DNA from: Acidaminococcaceae bacterium UBA2453
GTDB taxonomy: Bacteria > Bacillota > Negativicutes > Acidaminococcales > Acidaminococcaceae
Assembly: GCA_002342505.1 (NCBI GenBank)
Contig: DDQB01000083.1
Span: forward strand, 1-5,763
Reading direction: 5' to 3'
DNA: 5,763 nucleotides
Every line of letters begins with the position of its first letter. The first letter of the stretch is position 1. Below the pieces are notes generated by a model, which was given only the letters and a program-made list of their open reading frames with translations, did not search any database and was not told the origin of the DNA. Shown here piece after piece: positions 1 through 4,801 of the stretch. The translations under genes and the position numbers were made by a program.

Positions 1-62
1 CACGCACCGAAGCGTTTGCGACGTCTTATGAAGGCGGCATCACCCGGGCAGCTATCGCATAA
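1..62 (+). CDS. Possible C-terminal end of a convergent gene, product unknown
   Basis: In the frame starting at base 3, the plus strand reads RTEAFATSYEGGITRAAIA and then stops at TAA (60-62). The composition is protein-like and the frame is open to the window edge. It would end 19 bases before the stop codon of the minus-strand MATE gene, a normal convergent arrangement. Only 19 codons are visible, a stretch that can be open by chance, and one other plus-strand frame is also open here. I do not recognise the tail and assign no function. No clear bidirectional terminator is visible in bases 63-81. Confidence 0.3.
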   Translation, partial: RTEAFATSYEGGITRAAIA

Positions 63-81
63 ATTACTGCATTACACGCTC

Positions 82-1494
82 TTAAACCGCCCTCTTCTTC
101 CACGCGCCGGAATGATAAAACAGCATCCCCACCCACAGCGGCGTAAAATTCGCCAGCGCGTCGCCGATCCAAAAACCCAAATACTTCATATCCAACACAA
201 TGCCGAATAACACAGACAACCCCAAACGAAGAACAATTCCGTCAAAAATCGCCGTAATAAAATTCACGCGGGAATTGCCGCTTCCATTGATCAGCGCGTT
301 GCTGCCGCTTCGTCCCGCGCAGCTGAAAAACGCCAGGATCGCAATGGGAATATATTCGTACCCAATCGCAAGGACGGCGGGATCGTCGGTAAATATCCCA
401 TACACCTGGGACGGGAAAAAGTAAATCGTAACCGATGCAACCGCAGCGATTACAATCATGATGCGATACACGGCAAACATGATCTGCCGCACCCGGTCAA
501 ACTTTTCCGCGCCGATGTTCTGCCCCACCATGGACGCCCCCGCCGTGTTAAACGAATTGGAAACCATGTTGACGGACATGTTGATCTTATTGGCAATGCC
601 CGCAAAGGCCGAGACCGCCACGCCAAAGGAATTGATCCAGGAATTCACGAACATCTTGGAAAACTGCACCGCCGCGTTTTTGATCGCCATAGGTACGCCC
701 AGCTTCAGCAGCGAGTACAGCATTTCCCGTTCCGGATGGAAAAACGCTCCGGCATGAAGGGACAGATGATATTTCTCCCGGTTGCGGTACATGAACGCGG
801 CGCACAACAGGAAACTGACGCCCTGGCTGAGGATAGTCGCCAGCGCAGCGCCCTTCGCCCCCGTCCCTAATTGTATCACAAAGAGCAGGTCCAGCAAAAC
901 ATTTAGCACTGCAGCCAGACTGATAAAATAAAAAGGATGCTTCGCGTCGCCCATGCCCCGTAAAATCGCGCTCACTGCATTGTACCCGTACACAAATACG
1001 ATGCCCGCCATGGAAATGCCCGCATAGGCCAGCGCTTCTTCAAAAGCTTCCGGCGGCGTGTGCATCAGTTCCATGATCTCCCGGCGGAACAGCAGCCCCA
1101 CGGCGCTGACGGCAGCGGCAAACCCAAACAGCGTGGTCCCCATGGTCGCCACAAACCGGCTCAGCTTTTCGTGCTGCTTTGCGCCGATGTACTGGGCGAT
1201 GAGCACCTGTCCGGCGCTGGAAAAGCCCATGGCGATAAACGTCATGCAGTTCATGATGTCCCCGCCGACGGAAATAGCAGACAGGCCCACCTTCCCCAGC
1301 GTCTGCCCCACGATGATCATATCCGCCATGTTGTAGACGATCTGCAGCAGGTGGGATAAGAACATGGGCATAGCAAAAGTGATGAGCTGCCGGTTTACGT
1401 TTCCAGTTGTAAAATCCGCAATGAGCGAAGAAGAGTGAGGCCCCATGTGATGCCCGTGATGCATCATGGGAGACATAGGCTTGTGGTCTTTCAT
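82..1494 (-). CDS. MATE family multidrug efflux transporter
   Basis: This is a 470-residue polytopic inner-membrane protein of the MATE family. Members export cationic drugs and other small organics by antiport with Na+ or H+; the substrate here cannot be read from sequence. Family hallmarks are visible: the first-helix block with P43 and LLQIVYNMADMIIVGQTLG (about 49-67), AQYIGAKQ near 100-107, ILRGMGDAKHPF near 177-188, and in the second half LGVPMAIKN (265-273), SMVGQNIGAEKFDRVRQ (321-337) and INGSGNSRVNF (402-412). About twelve membrane segments lie between residues 35 and 460, in the usual two six-helix halves. Family proteins usually begin near the equivalent of L24 (LIADFTTGN), so the His/Met-rich first 20 residues are an extension. 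An in-frame TAA lies five codons upstream of the ATG, so the start cannot move out, but no well-spaced Shine-Dalgarno sequence precedes it. M7, M10, M11 or M17 are possible alternatives. A good promoter lies 63-91 bases upstream, so the gene is probably transcribed on its own. Confidence 0.93.
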   Translation of the reverse strand: MKDHKPMSPMMHHGHHMGPHSSSLIADFTTGNVNRQLITFAMPMFLSHLLQIVYNMADMIIVGQTLGKVGLSAISVGGDIMNCMTFIAMGFSSAGQVLIAQYIGAKQHEKLSRFVATMGTTLFGFAAAVSAVGLLFRREIMELMHTPPEAFEEALAYAGISMAGIVFVYGYNAVSAILRGMGDAKHPFYFISLAAVLNVLLDLLFVIQLGTGAKGAALATILSQGVSFLLCAAFMYRNREKYHLSLHAGAFFHPEREMLYSLLKLGVPMAIKNAAVQFSKMFVNSWINSFGVAVSAFAGIANKINMSVNMVSNSFNTAGASMVGQNIGAEKFDRVRQIMFAVYRIMIVIAAVASVTIYFFPSQVYGIFTDDPAVLAIGYEYIPIAILAFFSCAGRSGSNALINGSGNSRVNFITAIFDGIVLRLGLSVLFGIVLDMKYLGFWIGDALANFTPLWVGMLFYHSGAWKKRAV

Positions 1495-1500
1495 GCTGTT

Positions 1501-1579
1501 ACCGGTTTATCATTTTCCTTTGATAAAAAATCGCCGACAGAATCTTTCCTGTAAAAATTATATCTTTCCGCACCGGTTT
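1501..1579. repeat. Pair of 8-base direct repeats (ACCGGTTT) around the MATE promoter
   Basis: ACCGGTTT occurs at 1501-1508 and again at 1572-1579, 71 bases apart. One copy lies in the spacer between the -35 and -10 hexamers of the predicted MATE promoter. The other lies just ahead of the MATE start codon. The core ACCGGT is self-complementary. Two matching sites in these places could be operator half-sites for a repressor, but an 8-base match can arise by chance. Confidence 0.3.
1506..1527 (-). promoter_or_regulatory. Hairpin in the MATE 5' leader with a Shine-Dalgarno-like loop
   Basis: On the transcript, TTTATC (1527-1522) pairs perfectly with GATAAA (1511-1506) around a ten-base loop. 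The loop contains AAAGGA (1521-1516), the only purine-rich ribosome-binding candidate near the MATE start. That motif is 21 bases from the annotated ATG, too far for normal initiation. A four-codon frame (ATG at 1513, TAA ending at 1499) begins two bases after the motif and ends four bases before the MATE ATG. The hairpin is AT-rich and weak. A role in translational control is inference. Confidence 0.3.
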
Positions 1580-1585
1580 CGTCTA
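1557..1585 (-). promoter_or_regulatory. Predicted sigma-A-type promoter for the MATE gene
   Basis: A perfect -10 hexamer TATAAT (1562-1557) is preceded by a 17-base spacer (1579-1563) and the -35 hexamer TAGACG (1585-1580), which matches TTGACA at four of six positions. Transcription would start near 1550, giving a leader of about 55 bases before the MATE ATG at 1494. One copy of the ACCGGTTT repeat sits inside the spacer. Confidence 0.65.
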
Positions 1586-1612
1586 ATGCTTAAGTTTATG
1601 AACGCTTTATGC

Positions 1613-1637
1613 TTTGCAGGCATGTTTTACCTGCAAA
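1613..1637. repeat. Perfect 8-base inverted repeat upstream of the MATE promoter
   Basis: TTTGCAGG (1613-1620) and CCTGCAAA (1630-1637) are perfect reverse complements separated by nine bases. No T-run follows on either strand, so this is not an intrinsic terminator. It lies about 28 bases upstream of the predicted -35 element, a suitable place for a regulator-binding site. In RNA it would form a hairpin covering the end of the candidate leader ORF. Which of these applies cannot be told from sequence. Confidence 0.45.
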
Positions 1638-1704
1638 ATCGGTACGCCCGCTTGTTGACGCAAAAGAAAAAGGGCTGAACAAAATCCAGCTTAAAAAAAC
1701 TCAT
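1627..1704 (-). CDS. Candidate 25-residue leader peptide upstream of the MATE gene
   Basis: ATG at 1704 is preceded by AAAGGAG, a near-perfect Shine-Dalgarno sequence ten bases upstream. The frame runs 25 codons to TAA at 1629-1627. The peptide starts MSFFKLDFVQPFFF and ends RAYRFCR, so it is rich in phenylalanine with a basic tail. Part of the Phe content simply reflects the T-tract of an overlapping terminator-like hairpin (1662-1690), and the stop lies in the arm and loop of the inverted repeat at 1613-1637. A translated leader peptide overlapping a terminator would resemble the ribosome-dependent attenuators known before some drug-resistance and efflux genes. The main evidence against it is its small size and the separate downstream promoter of the MATE gene. 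I know of no homologue. Confidence 0.33.
   Translation of the reverse strand: MSFFKLDFVQPFFFCVNKRAYRFCR
1662..1690 (-). terminator. Short intrinsic-terminator-like hairpin with U-tract
   Basis: On the minus-strand transcript, GCTGGA (1690-1685) pairs with TTCAGC (1679-1674), six pairs including one G-U, around a five-base loop. Two C residues follow, then TTTTTCTTTT (1671-1662). It is the best terminator candidate for the long upstream gene run that ends with the lipoprotein gene, whose stop codon lies about 76 bases upstream. The stem is short, so it is likely to be weak or conditional. Confidence 0.42.
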
Positions 1705-1723
1705 TTTGTTACAGCTCCTTTAT

Positions 1724-1748
1724 CCTGTTAAAAAACTACCATAACAGG
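1724..1748. repeat. 7-base inverted repeat after the lipoprotein gene
   Basis: CCTGTTA (1724-1730) and TAACAGG (1742-1748) are perfect complements around an 11-base loop. On the transcript the hairpin ends 5 bases before the AAAGGAG of the candidate leader ORF. It has no 3' U-tract, because the T-run lies in its loop. It could shape access to the ribosome binding site or be incidental. Confidence 0.3.
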
Positions 1749-1765
1749 CCTTGTAAATATGTGTA

Positions 1766-2278
1766 TTAATGGAATTCTTTCAACGCAAGGCAAAGCTTTT
1801 CAAAGGAAGTTTTCGCTTCCGGGGACGCAAATGAAAATTCCTGATACTTGGAGCCGTCGCCCTTCCAATACAAAAACAGCCAGGGCCCCGCCGAACCGCT
1901 TTCCAGATGCTCTTTCCGCTTTTCTACGGTTCCGTCTTTGACGCAGGCAAAAAATGCGTCCCACTCTTCATTCGACAACTTTTTCGCACCGGAGACGGTA
2001 ATATCTTTTTCCTGCAGCGGCCAGCGATGCCCTTCCCGTTTTTCATGGTAGAACAAATGCTTTCCGTCCTTCACAGAAAAATGGTACCGCTGATATTGCG
2101 GCGGATTGGTCGAAGAACTGTACGTGTAATAAAATTCCGTAATATCTTCCATAGCGATGTCTTTTCCGACGATTTTTTTACTGCTCATAGACAGGGGGCC
2201 TCCTTCCGCGCATCCCATCAGAAAGAAAACAGAAATAACGATACCTGCCAAAACGGCTCCGAATTTGAACCCTCTCAT
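1766..2278 (-). CDS. Small predicted lipoprotein of unknown function
   Basis: This is a 170-residue protein with a clear type II (lipoprotein) signal peptide: positive residues R2 and K5, a hydrophobic core at about 7-20, and the lipobox L20-M21-G22-C23. C23 would be lipidated and the mature protein anchored outside the cytoplasmic membrane. The mature part is soluble and rich in aromatic residues and lysine, with blocks such as ITEFYYTYSSSTNPPQYQRY (46-65), HEKREGHRWPL (78-88) and GPWLFLYWKGDGSKYQEFSF (131-150). No catalytic motif is evident. It resembles uncharacterised lipoproteins of gut Bacillota, but that is from memory and unchecked. A GGGAAGG stretch 5-11 bases upstream supports the ATG at 2278. 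That ATG overlaps the stop codon of the candidate 34-codon ORF, so translation may be coupled to the upstream genes. It is probably the last gene of the run. Confidence 0.85.
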   Translation of the reverse strand: MRGFKFGAVLAGIVISVFFLMGCAEGGPLSMSSKKIVGKDIAMEDITEFYYTYSSSTNPPQYQRYHFSVKDGKHLFYHEKREGHRWPLQEKDITVSGAKKLSNEEWDAFFACVKDGTVEKRKEHLESGSAGPWLFLYWKGDGSKYQEFSFASPEAKTSFEKLCLALKEFH

Positions 2279-2379
2279 GTTCGCCTTCCCCTTTCCTGTT
2301 CACTTCCGCTTTTTTTCTTCACAACAGTATTTCCGTCTGTAAGTCGGTAAAACTTTGCAGGAGTGAAAAACGCTTTCAT
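2275..2379 (-). CDS. Candidate 34-residue protein linking the HAD and lipoprotein genes
   Basis: This frame runs from ATG (2379-2377) to TGA (2277-2275) with no interruption. Its start overlaps the stop of the HAD gene as ATGA, and its stop overlaps the ATG of the lipoprotein gene as ATGA. It therefore fills the whole gap between them. The peptide begins MKAFFTPAKFYRLTDGNTVV and continues into a strongly basic, charged tail (KKKSGSEQE then RGRR). No Shine-Dalgarno sequence precedes the start, so expression would depend on coupling to HAD translation. About one random frame of this length in five stays open, so it could be chance; the double overlap is what makes it suggestive. I recognise no family, and it has no signal peptide or membrane segment. 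Confidence 0.35.
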   Translation of the reverse strand: MKAFFTPAKFYRLTDGNTVVKKKSGSEQERGRRT

Positions 2380-3224
2380 TTTCTTATTGCTGCCAGCTGC
2401 GCCCGGGTATGGGCTTTTAATCTTTCCACACTGGCCATATGCAGAATAATATCTTTGGTAATAATATCCAATTTTGAACCTTCGCTGTAATCGGCAGGCT
2501 CAATAAAATTCACCCGCTCGTCCTGGATCAGGTCTTTCACCTTGGCCCGTTTGCCGGACTGGTACACGGCAATCGAGAAGCCTCCGTTCACTTTCACCAG
2601 TTTCATACAGGGCACGTCCGTCAGCCCGTCGCCGATGTAGATCATGTTACGGAAGGGGACCGGACGGTTTTCTTCCGGCGTGAAACGGTTCAGGTCGTCG
2701 TCATTGGAAATATCCAGCACGCCCTTGTTGATGCGGAACAAAAACTGCGTCTTGGTCGTGTAGTTCACCACATTTTTCGGCCAGCAGGCCACATCGTTTT
2801 CATCGTATAAAAATTCCCCGGCGAATACGTCGTCGAATTCTTTAAAGATAGAAGAGCCTTCGATGATCTCCCGCAAGCCGGAAGAAATAATGTAATGCTT
2901 TATCGTCACGCCCTGCTCTTTCCCGAACTGGTTGATACGCCCGAACCATTCCGTCACGCCGGGGTACAGCTCCAGATCTTTTCCCAGCCCCACAAAGTCG
3001 TTGCGGCGGATAGGTTTACGGTGGATGTGGGCTTCGTCCAGCATCAGATACATGTAGGCAAGAATGCGGTCCATTTTATGTTTTTCCGCCAGGGTTGACG
3101 CTTTTTGCCAGAACTCTTCCGCCGACATGCCCAGGTTGGGGATGAAGGTATAAGCCTGCATGTCCGTCGTGCACAGGGTTTTATCAAAATCGTACATCAA
3201 AGCAATAATCGGTTTGGATGCCAT
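2376..3224 (-). CDS. HAD-superfamily phosphatase, substrate unknown
   Basis: This is a 282-residue cytoplasmic enzyme with the four HAD signatures, numbered from the chosen start. Motif I is DFDKT with nucleophile D12 and acid/base D14. Motif II is ISSG with S114 or S115. The motif III lysine is probably K158 (TKTQFLFRINKG). Motif IV is GDGLTD with D199 and D203 for Mg2+. A helical cap of about 80 residues lies between motifs I and II, as in phosphoserine-phosphatase-like members, so hydrolysis of a small phosphorylated metabolite is likely. The frame extends upstream to a GTG at 3257, but that overlaps rsmA. The ATG at 3224 has GAGGGG eight bases upstream and is preferred. It begins 23 bases after rsmA, so it is probably co-transcribed with it. 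The link to rRNA maturation is unexplained. Confidence 0.88.
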   Translation of the reverse strand: MASKPIIALMYDFDKTLCTTDMQAYTFIPNLGMSAEEFWQKASTLAEKHKMDRILAYMYLMLDEAHIHRKPIRRNDFVGLGKDLELYPGVTEWFGRINQFGKEQGVTIKHYIISSGLREIIEGSSIFKEFDDVFAGEFLYDENDVACWPKNVVNYTTKTQFLFRINKGVLDISNDDDLNRFTPEENRPVPFRNMIYIGDGLTDVPCMKLVKVNGGFSIAVYQSGKRAKVKDLIQDERVNFIEPADYSEGSKLDIITKDIILHMASVERLKAHTRAQLAAIRK

Positions 3225-3232
3225 AGTTGTTT

Positions 3233-3238
3233 CCCCTC
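3233..3238 (-). promoter_or_regulatory. Ribosome binding site setting the HAD gene start
   Basis: GAGGGG on the minus strand lies eight bases before the ATG at 3224. The in-frame GTG at 3257 sits inside the end of rsmA, so this site favours the shorter protein beginning MASKP. Confidence 0.7.
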
Positions 3239-3247
3239 TTTTTCCAC

Positions 3248-4219
3248 TCAGTCCCACGCCCGCGCCAGCGCGGCAAATTCTTCCAGACTCAGCGTTTCCG
3301 CCCGGCGCGTTCCGTCAATCCCGGCTTTTTCCAGCCAGGCCTTCACCTGTTCGCCGGTAAGTCCGCCCATGTTTTTCAGGCTGTTGGTCAGCATCTTCCG
3401 CCGCACGGAAAAAGCCGCCGCCACCACTTTAAAGAATGTTTTTTCATCCGGCACATCCACCGGCGGCTTGCTTCGACGTTTGCACACCAGGACGGCGCTG
3501 TCAACTTTCGGCGCCGGCAAAAAGGATCCTGCTTTCACAATAAACGCAATCTTCGGTTCCGTGTAATACTGCATAGCTACGGAAATGGCCCCGTACTCCC
3601 GGCCGCCAGGTTCTGCCGTCATCCGTTCCGCCACTTCCTTCTGTACCATCACCACCAGCCGTTCCAGCGGCAGCTTCTGCTCCAGCAGGTACATGATGAT
3701 AGGCGTGGTAATATAATAGGGAAGATTGGCGCAGACTTTGAAAGATGCCTCTGCGGTTTTTTCCGCTCCGGCCGAATGCGGGCTCCCGTCTTGTGAACAA
3801 GTTCCCGCTCCAGAATATTCCTCTGCGGTTTCCTGAATCAAATCGCTGCCTTTTCGTTTTGTTCTGGCTTCCGCGATGATTTCAGGAATATTTACTTTTA
3901 AAATATCGCCCTGTACAATACGGACATTTTCATACGCGCCCACCGTTTCCTGCAGTACCGGCAGCAACCGTTTGTCCAGTTCTACGGAAACAACATTGGC
4001 TCCGGTAAGAGCCAGCGCCTGCGTCAGGGTGCCGATGCCCGGACCGATCTCCAGCACCGTATCCTCCGCAGTCAGTTCCGCCGCTTTGGCAATGCGGTTG
4101 ACAACAGATTCTTCTACCAGGAAGTTCTGTCCCAGATTTTTATCTGCTTTTAAATGAAACGCCTGCAGGATGCGGGTAGTCACTTCCCGCCGGGCGATGA
4201 TTGGCTGAATGGATTCCAT
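3248..4219 (-). CDS. rsmA: 16S rRNA dimethyladenosine transferase RsmA (KsgA)
   Basis: RsmA uses S-adenosylmethionine to dimethylate two adjacent adenines in the loop of helix 45 near the 3' end of 16S rRNA (A1518 and A1519 in E. coli), a late step and checkpoint of small-subunit assembly. Loss of the enzyme is the classic cause of kasugamycin resistance. Hallmarks are KNLGQNFL (27-34), the SAM-binding loop VLEIGPGIGTLT (55-66), acidic E80, GDIL (104-107), the catalytic NLPYYIT (165-171), QKEVAERM (193-200), SVRRKML (271-277) and RAETLSLEEF (306-315). At 323 residues it is longer than the usual 270-295. The excess lies between GDIL and NLPYY, where about 35 extra polar residues (about 119-153) are inserted without breaking any motif. 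GAGG five bases before the ATG supports the start. It begins 12 bases after rnmV, indicating one operon. Confidence 0.97.
   Translation of the reverse strand: MESIQPIIARREVTTRILQAFHLKADKNLGQNFLVEESVVNRIAKAAELTAEDTVLEIGPGIGTLTQALALTGANVVSVELDKRLLPVLQETVGAYENVRIVQGDILKVNIPEIIAEARTKRKGSDLIQETAEEYSGAGTCSQDGSPHSAGAEKTAEASFKVCANLPYYITTPIIMYLLEQKLPLERLVVMVQKEVAERMTAEPGGREYGAISVAMQYYTEPKIAFIVKAGSFLPAPKVDSAVLVCKRRSKPPVDVPDEKTFFKVVAAAFSVRRKMLTNSLKNMGGLTGEQVKAWLEKAGIDGTRRAETLSLEEFAALARAWD
3748..3831. repeat. 12-base direct repeat framing the RsmA insertion
   Basis: CCTCTGCGGTTT occurs at 3748-3759 and 3820-3831, exactly 72 bases (24 codons) apart and in the same reading frame. It encodes TAE-containing segments (ETAEEYS and EKTAEAS). 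Both copies lie within or at the edge of the extra segment of RsmA, so the insertion may have grown by duplication. Confidence 0.5.
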
Positions 4220-4231
4220 GCGTTCCTCGCT

Positions 4232-4765
4232 TCATTCAATTTTTTGCAACGCGCTCTCAAACTCTTCCCGCGTAATTCCATACGTATTCAACCGGTATAA
4301 AAACTGTTTCGCCGTCCCGTACCCGATTCCCAGTTCTGCCCCCAGCAAATCTCTTTTTCGACTTGCATCCGGTCCGCCGGACAGGCCGTTTTCCCATAAA
4401 TCCGCCGCATCGAACAACGGCTCCGGATGATATTCGTGATGATGCACTTTCGCCAGCGCAGCCCGGATCGCTTCCGGTTTTGCCTGCTCAATGCCTACGT
4501 CGTCGGGAACGCGGGCGTCTTTTTTCGGTACAAAAGCCTGTCCCGCATGAGGGAACCGTTCAGTCAGATATTTTCGGATCCGCTCCCCGGAACCGTCCGG
4601 ATCTGTCAGGATAATGATGCCCCGTTTTTCATACGCCGCCTGGATCTTCCGCAGCGTATCGGGGCGAAGGGCAAACCCGCCCGTTTCGATGGTATCGCAT
4701 TCCAGCGCGCGCTTTACCGCCACGGTATCCATTTTTCCTTCAACGATGATAACTTCTTTTAGCAA
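4232..4765 (-). CDS. rnmV: Ribonuclease M5 (5S rRNA maturation)
   Basis: RNase M5 is a Toprim-fold endonuclease that cuts the 5S rRNA precursor, in B. subtilis with ribosomal protein L18 bound. The 177 residues match the family's usual length of about 180-190. The Toprim core shows VEGK with E9 and K11, then D13, DTIETGGFAL (24-33) and LTDPDGSGERIRK (53-65) with metal-binding D55 and D57. GIEQAKPEAIRAAL (91-104) follows, and the C-terminal part has GLSGGPDASRKRDLLG (127-142) and IGYGTAKQFLYRLN (147-160). The start is a TTG at 4765, supported by AAGGAG six bases upstream and by the alignment of the opening LKEVIIVEGK with family members. It lies 36 bases after the YabE-like gene and 12 bases before rsmA, the same order as in B. 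subtilis. Confidence 0.96.
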   Translation of the reverse strand: MLKEVIIVEGKMDTVAVKRALECDTIETGGFALRPDTLRKIQAAYEKRGIIILTDPDGSGERIRKYLTERFPHAGQAFVPKKDARVPDDVGIEQAKPEAIRAALAKVHHHEYHPEPLFDAADLWENGLSGGPDASRKRDLLGAELGIGYGTAKQFLYRLNTYGITREEFESALQKIE

Positions 4766-4771
4766 ATTGAA

Positions 4772-4777
4772 CTCCTT
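4772..4777 (-). promoter_or_regulatory. Ribosome binding site for the TTG start of rnmV
   Basis: AAGGAG on the minus strand, six bases before TTG at 4765, is a near-ideal Shine-Dalgarno site. It fixes an otherwise ambiguous non-ATG start. Confidence 0.8.
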
Positions 4778-4801
4778 ATGGAATCACAACAATTTCCGAT
4801 T

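Noticed and set aside
1755..1783. Possible promoter TTGAAA-16-CATATT at the end of the lipoprotein gene, which could drive the leader ORF
   Set aside because: The -10 match is poor, the spacer is short and the -35 lies in coding sequence. It is too weak to list as a feature.
1907..2350. Plus-strand ORF of 147 codons opposite the lipoprotein gene
   Set aside because: The minus-strand frame has a proper lipoprotein signal and ribosome binding site. The plus frame is a composition shadow.
2279..2375. A terminator or promoter between the HAD and lipoprotein genes
   Set aside because: No stable stem with a U-tract and no convincing -35/-10 pair was found. The gap is better explained by the overlapping 34-codon ORF and read-through.
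3225..3257. GTG at 3257 as the start of the HAD phosphatase
   Set aside because: It would overlap the end of rsmA, adds 11 residues unlike the family, and ignores the well-spaced GAGGGG before the ATG at 3224.
3227..3796. Plus-strand ORF of 189 codons opposite rsmA
   Set aside because: It is the complement of a strongly conserved rsmA, has biased composition (His, Arg, Phe) and no family resemblance.
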